A DNA stretch of 64,000 bases from Bog-756 sp963769905 (GTDB taxonomy: Bacteria > Actinomycetota > Acidimicrobiia > Acidimicrobiales > RAAP-2): positions 1,984,001 through 2,048,000 of the forward strand of contig CAVYNG010000002.1 in NCBI GenBank assembly GCA_963769905.1, in the 5' to 3' direction. A model generated the notes under the pieces. That model had not been told where the DNA came from, did not search any database, and saw only the letters and a list, made by a program, of their open reading frames with translations. The position numbers were made by a program, and so were the translations under genes. Numbering within the stretch: the stretch's first letter is position 1; the number at the start of each line of letters is the position of its first letter. Shown piece by piece: positions 49,750-58,642 of this stretch.

Positions 49750-50973
49750 TCAGCGATCGACGAGGACGACGAGCTGCGCCTGGTCGAGTGCGTCGGCACT
49801 GAGGTCGAACCACTGCACGCCTTCCTGGACGAGTGCCGGGCTCCACCGGTACTCGCCCGGCCGCTCCGGGGCATGGACGAGGACCCGGGCCCGGAGCACG
49901 TCCCCGGCCGGGACGTCTCGCGGGAGCGGAGTCCGGATCCCGTCCCACACCTCCTCGCCCCCGCCCTCTGTCAGCCAGTGGTACGAGAGGAAGATGGGAT
50001 ACCGCCCCCCGTTGCTGCACCAACGCTCGGTGCCGCGATTGGTGATCTCGATCTCGAAGCACGTCGTGCCGAGCGCCTTCACCCTCGCCGGGTGCCCGTC
50101 CTCCGCCAGGACCACCGAGATCTGCGGCTCCGCCAGTGCGATGTCCTGGGGCTTCGAGCCGGCCTGCCTGCGCAGCTCGTCGATCTGGAACTCGCGCTCC
50201 GCGAGGGCATAGTCACGCCGCATGCGATCCATGGCCTCGTCGAGGGCGGCCCCGGTCTTCAGTTCCGTCGTGGTCCCCCCCAAACCGGCTCGTATCCGAC
50301 CGATCCCCGCTTCGAACGCGAGGAAGCGCTCGAAGGACTTGTTCCCCGACGGCTGGGTGTACTGACTCGTCGTCCGGGGAACGCGACGGAAGGCGAACCT
50401 CGCGGAGAGCCGCATGTAGAAGTCCCAGTCGTCGAGCACCGACGAGAAGTGATCGTCGAAGCCTTCCACCGCCGACCACGCTTCTCGTCGCACGCAGACC
50501 GAGCAGGTGACCGGCGCCCTCCGCAGCATCATCAGCTCGCCGCGGTCGAATTCCCACGACTGGGTGCCGATGACGTGTCTCGTCCCGCCGTCGACGACCG
50601 CGATGTCGGTGTCGGTGTAGAGGACCGGCACATCGGGGGTCTCTTCGATGGCTGCCCGAAGGATCTCGAGGTGGGCCGAGTAGTAGACGTCGTCGTCGTC
50701 GAGAATGCAGACGTGGCGACCTCTCGACAGGTCGAAACCGGAGTTGATCGCGGCCGACTTGCCGATGGATGCCGGGTGCTCGAGGAGCTCGACGGTGAAG
50801 TGCTCCCTCGCGTCGGCCGCGAGGTCGGCCACGCTCGGTCCTCCGTCGTTCACGAGGACGAGCTCGAAGCAATCGTGGCTGAAGGTCTGTGCCCGCACGC
50901 TTTCCAGCGCCCGGGCCAACTCGGTTCGGCGGCCGGTGGTTCGGGTGAGGACGGAGAACGCCAGGGCGGTCAT
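49750..50973 (-). CDS. Glycosyltransferase family 2 with C-terminal beta-sandwich domain
   Basis: Protein of 407 residues. Residues 1-230 form the GT-A domain with VLTRTTGRRTELARALESV, LVNDGGPS and the metal site CILDDDDVYYS near 90. A helical linker follows. The last 115 residues form a beta-sandwich with TNRGTERWCSNGGRYPIFLSY and RTPLPRDVPAG and PGEYRWSPALVQEG, a fold attached to various polysaccharide enzymes, probably for carbohydrate binding. The gene lies between prs and rplY, 16 bp after prs, an insertion into a housekeeping run. The sugar and acceptor are not known. Confidence 0.85.
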   Translation of the reverse strand: MTALAFSVLTRTTGRRTELARALESVRAQTFSHDCFELVLVNDGGPSVADLAADAREHFTVELLEHPASIGKSAAINSGFDLSRGRHVCILDDDDVYYSAHLEILRAAIEETPDVPVLYTDTDIAVVDGGTRHVIGTQSWEFDRGELMMLRRAPVTCSVCVRREAWSAVEGFDDHFSSVLDDWDFYMRLSARFAFRRVPRTTSQYTQPSGNKSFERFLAFEAGIGRIRAGLGGTTTELKTGAALDEAMDRMRRDYALAEREFQIDELRRQAGSKPQDIALAEPQISVVLAEDGHPARVKALGTTCFEIEITNRGTERWCSNGGRYPIFLSYHWLTEGGGEEVWDGIRTPLPRDVPAGDVLRARVLVHAPERPGEYRWSPALVQEGVQWFDLSADALDQAQLVVLVDR

Positions 50974-50989
50974 GTGGCGCGGATCGCGC

Positions 50990-51961
50990 TCAGACCAGGT
51001 TCTCGCCGTGGAAGATCTCCGAGACCGAGGTGTCCTCGAACACCGCGTCGATCGCGTCGGAGATGAGCTTTGCGACCGAGAGCACCTCGAGCTTGTCGAA
51101 TCGCCGGTCTCGGGGGATGGGCAGGGTGTTGGTCACCACCACTCGGGTGAGCGACGAGTTCTTCAGGCGATCCACCGCCGGGTCGGAGAGGACCGCATGG
51201 GTCGCCATGCACCAGACCTCCGCCGCACCTCGTTCCACCAGGAGGTCGGCCGCCGCGACGATGGTGCCGGCGGTGTCGATCATGTCGTCGATCAGCACGC
51301 ACTGGCGCCCGTCGACCTCGCCGACCACCTGGAGCGCCTGCACCTCGTTGGCGGCACCCCGCGGGCGGCGCTTGTGCACCACTGCCAGGTCGGCGTTGAG
51401 ATTCTGGCTGTAGCGCTCGGCCACCTTGACCCGACCGGCGTCGGGCGCGACGACGACCAGGTCGTCCGCGCGGTGCATGCTGAGGTAGTCGACCATCACC
51501 GGCGCCGCGATCAGATGGTCGAAGGGGACGTCGAAGAAGCCCTGGATCTGCCCGGAGTGGAGGTCGACGCTCATCACCCGGTCGGCGCCGGCCGCCGAGA
51601 GCATGTCCGCGACCAACTTCGCGGTGATCGGCTCGCGGCCGGTCGCCTTGCGGTCCTGACGCGAGTAGCCGTAGTAGGGACAGACCGCGGTGATGCGCTT
51701 GGCGGACGCCCGCTTGGCCGCGTCGATCATGATCAGGTGCTCCATGATCGAGTCGTTCACAGGCACGCAGTGGGTCTGGACGATGAACACGTCGGCACCA
51801 CGGATCGACGAATCGAATCGGCAGTGGATCTCGCCGTTCGCGAATTCGCGGAGATTGGCTTCACCGAGCTCGACGTCCAGCTGCCCGGCGATCTCTGCGG
51901 CGAGGTCGGGGTGGGAGCGGCCGGACACCAGCACCAGCCGCCGGCGTGGGGTGAACTCCAT
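50990..51961 (-). CDS. prs: Ribose-phosphate pyrophosphokinase (PRPP synthetase)
   Basis: Makes PRPP from ribose 5-phosphate and ATP for nucleotides, His and Trp synthesis. It has 323 residues: RRLVLVSGRSHPDLA, DLHSGQIQGFFDVP, VVVAPDAGRVKVAERY and the PRPP loop VLIDDMIDTAGTI. Length and motifs are normal for class I. ATG 51961 lies 9 bp after the glmU stop, so the two are co-transcribed, as in many bacteria. Confidence 0.97.
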   Translation of the reverse strand: MEFTPRRRLVLVSGRSHPDLAAEIAGQLDVELGEANLREFANGEIHCRFDSSIRGADVFIVQTHCVPVNDSIMEHLIMIDAAKRASAKRITAVCPYYGYSRQDRKATGREPITAKLVADMLSAAGADRVMSVDLHSGQIQGFFDVPFDHLIAAPVMVDYLSMHRADDLVVVAPDAGRVKVAERYSQNLNADLAVVHKRRPRGAANEVQALQVVGEVDGRQCVLIDDMIDTAGTIVAAADLLVERGAAEVWCMATHAVLSDPAVDRLKNSSLTRVVVTNTLPIPRDRRFDKLEVLSVAKLISDAIDAVFEDTSVSEIFHGENLV

Positions 51962-51970
51962 GGCCAGACG

Positions 51971-53098
51971 CTACCGCGCGCCGCCGGCTGCTTCCTCCGG
52001 AGGCGGACCGACCACCGCACCAGCTCGCACCTCGGTCCCCTCGGGGAGCACCGCGAACGGCCCGACCCTGGCGTCGGCACCGATCGTCGCGCGGCGACAG
52101 ACACTCGACTCGACCACCGCCCCCTCACCGACCCGAGTGTCGACGAGCCGCGAGTTCGGTCCGATCTCCGCGTGCGCCCCGATCACCGTGCTGCCCTGCA
52201 ACACGACGCCCGGAAGGAGGACCGCATCCGGCTCCAGGGTCACATCGACGTCGACGTAGGTGGTCTGCGGATCCCACATGGTCACCCCGCGGCGCATCCA
52301 CCGCTCGTTGATCCGGTCACGCAGCTCGGCTTCGGCGACCGCGAGCTGCGCGCGGTCGTTGACGCCCGCGACCTCCATGGTGTCCTCGACCACGACCGAA
52401 CCGACGTTGTGCCCCGCTTCGTAGAGGACGGCGACGAGGTCGGTCAGGTAGTACTCGCCCTGCGCGTTCGACGGGCTGAGCCGGCGGAGCGCCGGCGCGA
52501 GCACGCTGCGTTTGAAGCAGTAGATCGAGGTGTTGACCTCGTGGACCTCCCGCTCCTCTTCCGACGCATCCTCGTGCTCGACGACCTTCGCGACCGCGTC
52601 GTCGCGCCCGCGAACCACTCGCCCATAGCCGGCCGGCTCGTCGACGATGGCGGTGAGCAGGGTGGTGGCGGCCTCGGAGGTGCGGTGTGCCTCCAGCAAT
52701 GAGGCCAGTGTGACCGGACGGAGGAGCGGCGTGTCGCCGGGCAGGACCACCACGTCGCCGTCCTCGGCGCCTTCGTCGTCGGGCAGACCGGTGAGCGCAA
52801 CGGACATCGCGTCGCCGGTGCCACGGGGCTCTCCCTGTTCGACGAACTCGATCGAGAGGCCCGGCGGCGCGTGCTCGACGAGGGTCTTCGTGACCCATTC
52901 CGCCCGGTGGCCGACGACCACCACCACTCGCGAGACCGGGAGATCGCGCAGCGAGTCGAGCACGTGGAGCACCATCGGGCGACCACAGAGGCGGTGGAGG
53001 GGCTTCGGGCGTGTCGACCGCATGCGGGTCCCCTCTCCCGCCGCCAGCACGACCGCGGAGAGCGGCCGCGGGCTTTTCGGTGCCGTCGTTCGGGCCAT
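51971..53098 (-). CDS. glmU: GlmU-type UDP-GlcNAc pyrophosphorylase, lacking the C-terminal acetyltransferase part
   Basis: Nucleotidyltransferase of 375 residues making UDP-GlcNAc for peptidoglycan. The pyrophosphorylase domain is complete: VVLAAGEGTRMRSTRPKPL, EPRGTGDAMS, NTSIYCF and GEYYLTD. The left-handed beta-helix begins (VDVDVTLEPDAVLLPGVVL) but stops at VRAGAVVG, just before the region holding the acetyltransferase catalytic histidine and acetyl-CoA site. Usual length is 450-490. The stop at 51971 is 9 bp before prs, leaving no room for the missing part. The acetyl step would need another enzyme. A -10-like AAGAAT lies 6 nt before the ATG. Confidence 0.9.
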   Translation of the reverse strand: MARTTAPKSPRPLSAVVLAAGEGTRMRSTRPKPLHRLCGRPMVLHVLDSLRDLPVSRVVVVVGHRAEWVTKTLVEHAPPGLSIEFVEQGEPRGTGDAMSVALTGLPDDEGAEDGDVVVLPGDTPLLRPVTLASLLEAHRTSEAATTLLTAIVDEPAGYGRVVRGRDDAVAKVVEHEDASEEEREVHEVNTSIYCFKRSVLAPALRRLSPSNAQGEYYLTDLVAVLYEAGHNVGSVVVEDTMEVAGVNDRAQLAVAEAELRDRINERWMRRGVTMWDPQTTYVDVDVTLEPDAVLLPGVVLQGSTVIGAHAEIGPNSRLVDTRVGEGAVVESSVCRRATIGADARVGPFAVLPEGTEVRAGAVVGPPPEEAAGGAR

Positions 53099-53178
53099 GC
53101 GCCTATTCTTCCCACGTCGGCCCGCGACGTGCGACCCGGACCAATCTCGGTCGTCGGGACGGTCGGCGACCCGCTCTG

Positions 53179-54777
53179 ATGCCAGTCCTCTCCACCACCG
53201 TCGACCCCAGCTCGGAGACGTATCGGACCAATTACCGGGCGCTCGAGGACGCGCTGTCCGAGGTCGACGAGGAGTTGGAAAAGGCACGCGCGGGAGGCGG
53301 TGAGCGATACGTCGCCCGGCATCGGGAACGCGGCAAGCTCCCCGCCCGCGAGCGGATCGAGCTCCTCTTGGACCGCGACTCCGCCTTCCTCGAGCTGGCG
53401 CCCCTCGCGGCATGGGGAACCAAGTACACCGTCGGTGCCTCCTCCATCCTCGGCATCGGCGTGGTCGAGGGCACCGAGTGCCTCGTCTCGGCCAACGACC
53501 CCACGGTGCGAGGCGGGGCGATGAACCCGTTCTCCTTCCGCAAGGGTGCGAGGGGCGCCGACATCGCGCTCCAGAACCGCCTGCCCTCGATCAACCTCGT
53601 CGAGTCGGGTGGTGCGGATCTCCCCGCCCAGGCGGAGCTGTTCATCCCGGGAGGCAGGGCCTTCCGCGACCTCACCCGGCGGTCGGCCGCGGCTCTCCCG
53701 ACCATCGCCCTCGTCTTCGGCAACTCGACCGCGGGTGGCGCGTACGTGCCCGGGATGAGCGACTACATCGTGATGATCGAGCAGCGGTCGAAGGTCTTCC
53801 TCGGGGGTCCGCCCCTGGTCAAGATGGCAACCGGCGAGGAGTCGACCGACGAGGAGCTCGGCGGCGCCTCGATGCACGCCCGGGTCTCGGGTCTCGCCGA
53901 CGAGCTCGCGACCGACGAGCGAGACGCGATCCGCATCGGCCGCCAGATCGTGAGCCGACTCCACTGGCGCAAGCGCGGACCGGGACCGTCGATGGCCGCC
54001 GACCAGCCGGTCCACGATCCCGACGAGCTGCTCGGAATCGCGTCCGCCGACCCGAAAGTTCCCTTCGATCCCCGCGAGGTGCTCGCCCGGGTGGTCGACG
54101 GTTCCCGCTTCGACGAGTTCAAGCCGCTCTACGGGAGCAGCTTGGTCACAGGGTGGGCGTCGATCCACGGCTACCCGATCGGGGTGCTCGCCAACCACCG
54201 CGGCGTGCTCTTCTCGGAGGAGGCGCACAAGGCGACCCAGTTCATCCAGCTGGCGAACCAGATCGACGTCCCACTGCTCTTCCTGCAGAACACAACCGGC
54301 TACATGGTCGGGAAGGAGTACGAGCAGCGCGGGATCATCAAGCACGGAGCGATGATGATCAACGCGGTCTCGAACTCGTCGGTCCCCCACCTGACCGTCA
54401 ACATCGGGGCGTCCTACGGCGCGGGCAACTACGGGATGTGCGGGCGGGCCTACGACCCCCGCTTCCTCTTCGCCTGGCCGAACGCGCGCTCGGCGGTGAT
54501 GGGTCCGGCCCAGCTCGCCGGCGTTCTCTCGATCGTGGGACGGCAGTCGGCGGCGGCGAGGGGCGAGCCGTTCGACGAGGAGGCGGACGCGGCCATGCGG
54601 GAGATGGTGGAGGCCCAGATCGAGTCCGAGTCGCTCCCCCTCTTCCTCACCGGCCGGCTCTACGACGACGGGATCATCGACCCGCGCGACACCCGCGCGG
54701 TCCTCGGCATCTGCCTGTCGGTCATCGACAACCAGCCGGTCTCCGGCACCCGCGGCTACGGCGTGTTCCGGCCGTGA
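53179..54777 (+). CDS. Acyl-CoA carboxylase carboxyltransferase (beta) subunit
   Basis: Transfers CO2 from carboxybiotin to an acyl-CoA. It has 532 residues with two crotonase-type halves: VESGGADLP, GNSTAGGAYVPGMSDY, then GVLANHRGVLFSEEAHKATQF and NIGASYGAGNYGMCGRAYDPRF, which are characteristic of methylcrotonyl/geranyl-CoA carboxylases (MccB/AtuC). ATG 53179 is preferred: the frame upstream reads as the opposite-strand glmU. It overlaps the alpha subunit gene by GTGA. Gene neighbours (AtuA-like, acyl-CoA dehydrogenase) favour a leucine or acyclic terpenoid substrate. Confidence 0.93.
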   Translation: MPVLSTTVDPSSETYRTNYRALEDALSEVDEELEKARAGGGERYVARHRERGKLPARERIELLLDRDSAFLELAPLAAWGTKYTVGASSILGIGVVEGTECLVSANDPTVRGGAMNPFSFRKGARGADIALQNRLPSINLVESGGADLPAQAELFIPGGRAFRDLTRRSAAALPTIALVFGNSTAGGAYVPGMSDYIVMIEQRSKVFLGGPPLVKMATGEESTDEELGGASMHARVSGLADELATDERDAIRIGRQIVSRLHWRKRGPGPSMAADQPVHDPDELLGIASADPKVPFDPREVLARVVDGSRFDEFKPLYGSSLVTGWASIHGYPIGVLANHRGVLFSEEAHKATQFIQLANQIDVPLLFLQNTTGYMVGKEYEQRGIIKHGAMMINAVSNSSVPHLTVNIGASYGAGNYGMCGRAYDPRFLFAWPNARSAVMGPAQLAGVLSIVGRQSAAARGEPFDEEADAAMREMVEAQIESESLPLFLTGRLYDDGIIDPRDTRAVLGICLSVIDNQPVSGTRGYGVFRP

Positions 54778-56840
54778 CCCGCGCCCCGAACGTTGCGGCA
54801 CCGGCGGCGCCGCCTCGGACCATCGAACGGCTCCTGGTCGCCAACCGCGGCGAGATCGCGCGCCGGGTGATCGCGAGCGCGTCCTCGATGGGTATCTCGA
54901 CGGTGGCCGTCTTCTCCGATGCCGACGCGAACAGCCCACACGTGGAGGAGGCCGACCTCGCGGTCCGTCTGCCGGGTGTGCTGCCGTCGGAGACCTACCT
55001 CCGTGCCGATCTGCTCCTCGACGCGGCGGTGCGCGCGGGAGCGGACGCGGTCCACCCGGGCTACGGCTTCCTCTCCGAGTCGGCCGCCTTCGCCGGTGAG
55101 GTCGCCGACGCCGGGCTGGTCTGGGTCGGACCACCGGCCTCGGCGATCGAGACGATGGGCTCGAAGATCGGCGCGAAGGAGCTGATGCGGAAGGCGGGGG
55201 TCCCTACCCTGGCCTCGATCACCCTCGGCGACGAAACGCTCCCCGACGAAGCGGAGCTGAAAGCGCTCGGCTGGCCCCTGTTGGTCAAGGCGTCGGCCGG
55301 CGGCGGCGGACGTGGCATGCGGATCGTCCGCAGCCCCGACGAACTCGCCGACGCGGTCGCCGCCGCGCGGCGCGAGGCGTCCGCTGCCTTCGGCGACGAC
55401 ACGGTCTTCCTCGAGCGGTACCTCGAGCGACCCCGTCACATCGAGGTGCAGGTGATCGCCGATTCCTTCGGGGAGACGGTCGCCCTCTTCGAGCGCGAGT
55501 GCAGCATCCAGCGACGGCATCAGAAGATCATCGAGGAGGCACCCGCGCCGACCATCACACCCGAGCTCCGCGCGACGTTGTCGGTGGCCGCGGTCGCCGC
55601 GGCGCGTGCGGTCGGCTACGTCAATGCGGGCACGGTCGAGTTCGTGGTGGGGACCGGCCAGGGTGAGTCCGGCGAGCCCTCCTTCCTCGAGATGAACACG
55701 CGCCTGCAGGTCGAGCACCCGGTGACCGAGGCGGTGACCGGCCTCGACCTGGTCCGGCTCCAGTTGCTGGTCGCGGCCGGGGCACCCCTCCCCGAGGAGG
55801 TCCGCGGAGCGGCGGCCCGCGGCCCGGTCGGGCACGCGGTCGAGGCCCGCCTCTACGCGGAGGACCCGGCGAAGGAGTGGATGCCCTCCACCGGGACGCT
55901 GCACCGGTTCGAGATCGCCGCGGGAGGCGGCGTCCGAATCGACGCCGGAGTGCGGTCGGGCAGTTCGGTGGGCCCGTTCTACGACCCGATGCTCGCCAAG
56001 GTGATCGTGCACGCACCGAGCCGCGCCGAGGCGACCGCTTCGCTCGCGGCGACGCTCGCGCGCGCCCGCATCCACGGGGTGCTCACCAACCGCGACCTGC
56101 TGGTGCGTGTGCTACGTCACCCCGCGTTCGTGGCGGGCAAGACCGACACCGGCTTCCTCGAGCGCCACGGACTCGCCGAGCTCGCGGCACCGCTCGCGGA
56201 CGACGACGCGCTGGCCCGTCATGCGATCGCCGCTGCGGTCGCCGCGCAGTCGGCGCGCCGGAACGATGCACGCGTGCAGCCGAGCGTGCCGAGCGGGTTC
56301 CGCAACAACGGGTCGGCCCTGCAGGAGGTGGTCTTCGACACCGGGCGCGGGACCACCTCGGTCGGATACGCCTTCGACCGCCAAGGGCAGCGGCTGGTGC
56401 GCCTCGAGGTCGACGGCGCACCCGCCGAGTTCGACGCGCCGCGGATCACCCCGGACCGGGTCGACCTGTCGGACGGCGGAGGGGTCCTCCGCTCCTACCG
56501 AGTCGAACGGGTGGGCTCGACGAGCTATGTGGACGGCCCCGACGGCAGCTCCACCTTCGTCGAGCAGGAGCGCCTGCCGGCCGGGGCGGACCAGCAGGCC
56601 GTCGGCTCGGCGCTCGCCCCGATGCCGGCAGGCGTCGTGAGGGTGGCGGTCGCACCCGGCGACGTGGTCGAGGCCGGAGCAGTCCTCGTCGTGCTCGAGG
56701 CGATGAAGATGGAGCACGCGGTGCACGCTGCGGCCGCGGGCACGGTGGTGTCCGTCGAGGTGACCGAAGGCGATCAGGTCGAGACTGGCCGGGTCCTCGC
56801 GATCGTGGACACCGACCACGACGGTGGCGAGAACCGATGA
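54774..56840 (+). CDS. Acyl-CoA carboxylase biotin-carboxylase/biotin-carrier (alpha) subunit
   Basis: Carboxylates its own biotin with ATP and bicarbonate. It has 688 residues: biotin carboxylase domain (1-450: LLVANRGEIARRVI, KASAGGGGRGMRIV, EMNTRLQVEHPVTE), a linker, and the biotin-carrier domain with Lys645 in LEAMKMEHA. The layout is of MccA/AtuF and PccA. GTG 54774 overlaps the beta subunit stop (GTGA), and the stop overlaps the AtuA-like start (ATGA). Confidence 0.94.
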   Translation: MTRAPNVAAPAAPPRTIERLLVANRGEIARRVIASASSMGISTVAVFSDADANSPHVEEADLAVRLPGVLPSETYLRADLLLDAAVRAGADAVHPGYGFLSESAAFAGEVADAGLVWVGPPASAIETMGSKIGAKELMRKAGVPTLASITLGDETLPDEAELKALGWPLLVKASAGGGGRGMRIVRSPDELADAVAAARREASAAFGDDTVFLERYLERPRHIEVQVIADSFGETVALFERECSIQRRHQKIIEEAPAPTITPELRATLSVAAVAAARAVGYVNAGTVEFVVGTGQGESGEPSFLEMNTRLQVEHPVTEAVTGLDLVRLQLLVAAGAPLPEEVRGAAARGPVGHAVEARLYAEDPAKEWMPSTGTLHRFEIAAGGGVRIDAGVRSGSSVGPFYDPMLAKVIVHAPSRAEATASLAATLARARIHGVLTNRDLLVRVLRHPAFVAGKTDTGFLERHGLAELAAPLADDDALARHAIAAAVAAQSARRNDARVQPSVPSGFRNNGSALQEVVFDTGRGTTSVGYAFDRQGQRLVRLEVDGAPAEFDAPRITPDRVDLSDGGGVLRSYRVERVGSTSYVDGPDGSSTFVEQERLPAGADQQAVGSALAPMPAGVVRVAVAPGDVVEAGAVLVVLEAMKMEHAVHAAAAGTVVSVEVTEGDQVETGRVLAIVDTDHDGGENR

Positions 56841-58631
56841 GCGAACCGCTCCGCGTCGCCAATTGCTCGGGGTTCTTCGGCGACCGGCTGTCCGCGGCGC
56901 GGGAGATGGTCGAGGACGGACCCATCGACGTCTTGACCGGTGACTGGCTGGCCGAGCTCACCATGCTGATCCTGTGGAAGGGACGCCAACGCGACTCCTC
57001 GGCGGGATGGGCGCGCACCTTCCTCACCCAGATGGAAGAGGTGCTCGGCACCTGCGTCGACCGCGGGATCAAGGTGGTGACCAATGCGGGCGGCCTCAAC
57101 CCCGGCGGCCTCGCCGCCCAGGTGCGCGAGCTGGCCGAGCGGCTGGGTCTTGCGGTGTCGGTCGCCTACGTCGAAGGCGACGACCTCCTCGCGTCGTCTC
57201 GGCGAGTTGCGCGAGACCGGTCACGCCCTCGACCACCTCGACACCGGGCGGCCTCTGGCCACCGCGACCGGTGAGGTGGTGTCGGCCAACGCGTACCTGG
57301 GCGGCTGGCCGATCGCGGAGGCGCTCCACAGCGGCGCAGACGTCGTGGTCTGCCCGCGCGTCACCGACGCCTCACTCGTCGTCGGACCGGCTGCCTGGCA
57401 CCACGGCTGGGAGCCGACCGACTGGAACCGCCTGGCCGGCGCGGTGGTCGCCGGCCACGTGATCGAGTGCGGAGCCCAGGCGACCGGGGGCAACTACGCC
57501 TTCTTCACCGAGGTGGCCGACCTCGAGCACCCCGGCTTCCCCATCGCCGAGGTGGCGGCCGATGGTTCGTCGGTGATCACCAAGCACCCGGGCACCGGCG
57601 GCGAGGTCTCGATCGGCACGGTGACCGCGCAGCTCCTCTACGAGATCGCCGGTCCCGAATATCCCAACACCGACGTCGTCGCGCGCTTCGACACCCTCCA
57701 CCTCGACGAGGTCGGGCCCGACCGGGTCCGCATCGCGGGGACAGAGGGGCTGCCCGCACCGCGCGACGTGAAGGTCTCGATCAACCTGCTCGGCGGATGG
57801 CGGAACTCGATGACTTTCGTCCTCACCGGGCTCGACATCGAGGAGAAGGCCGCGCTCACCGTCCGGACGCTCGAGAAGTCGCTCGGCGGCAGCGGTCAGT
57901 TCGGGGCGTTCGATGCGCAGCTCGTCCGCACCGACAAGGTCGACGCCCCGACCGAGGCGGAGGCCACTGCCCAGCTGCGGATCACGGTCAAGGACGTCGA
58001 CCAGGAACGCGTCGGCCGGCGGTTCTCGAGCGCCGCGACGGAGCTTGCGCTCGCGGGCTACCCCGGGTTGCACGTGACCACGCCTCCCGGGGACGCCGCG
58101 GCGTACGGCGTCTTCTGGCCGGCTCTCGTCCCCGCTGACCTGGTGGTGCCAGCCGTCGTCCACGCCGACGGGAGTCGGGTCGAGGTCCCCCACAAAGCCA
58201 ACCTGAACGGCACGACTGCGACGTCCGGCGCCGCGACGGGCGAGGACGAGGGTCGCGACCCGGGCTCCGGCACTCAGGCGACAAGTCGGCTCCCCCTCGG
58301 CACCGTCGTCGGGGCGCGCTCGGGGGACAAAGGGGGAAACGCGAACGTGGGGCTCTGGGCCCGTTCGCCGGAAGGCTGGGCCTGGCTCGACTCATTCCTC
58401 ACCACCGAGCGGTTCCGCGCGCTCCTGCCCGAGGCCGACGGACTCGCGGTCCACCGCTACCGGTTCCCCAACCTCTCCGCCCTCAACTTCGTGGTGGTAG
58501 GACTGCTCGGTGAGGGAGTCGCCTCCTCGACCCGGCCGGATCCCCAGGCGAAGGGACTCGGAGAGTACCTTCGGAGCCGGTTGGTCGACATACCGACCGA
58601 GCTCCTGGCGGACCAGGGACGCACGCAGTAA
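56837..58631 (+). pseudogene. AtuA-like (DUF1446) acyclic terpene utilisation protein, with a one-base frameshift
   Basis: AtuA-family protein of about 597 residues. Reading from ATG 56837 gives VANCSGFFGDRLSAAREM through VAYVEGDDLLA, then at about 57190-57205 the frame shifts and continues as RLGELRETGHALDHLDTGRP to the stop at 58631. The span is 1795 bp, one more than a multiple of three, so a single extra base in GCGTCGTCTCGG explains it. The C-terminal AtuA-type domain has VGARSGDKGGNANVGLWA. Such proteins occur with geranyl-CoA carboxylase in citronellol degradation; their reaction is unclear. It overlaps the alpha gene by ATGA. The frameshift may be an assembly error. Confidence 0.88.
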
Positions 58632-58642
58632 GGAGGCACGCC

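Noticed and set aside
53412..54773. Extension of the carboxylase alpha frame over the beta gene
   Set aside because: The beta subunit frame has all family motifs, and the alpha protein begins naturally at GTG 54774.
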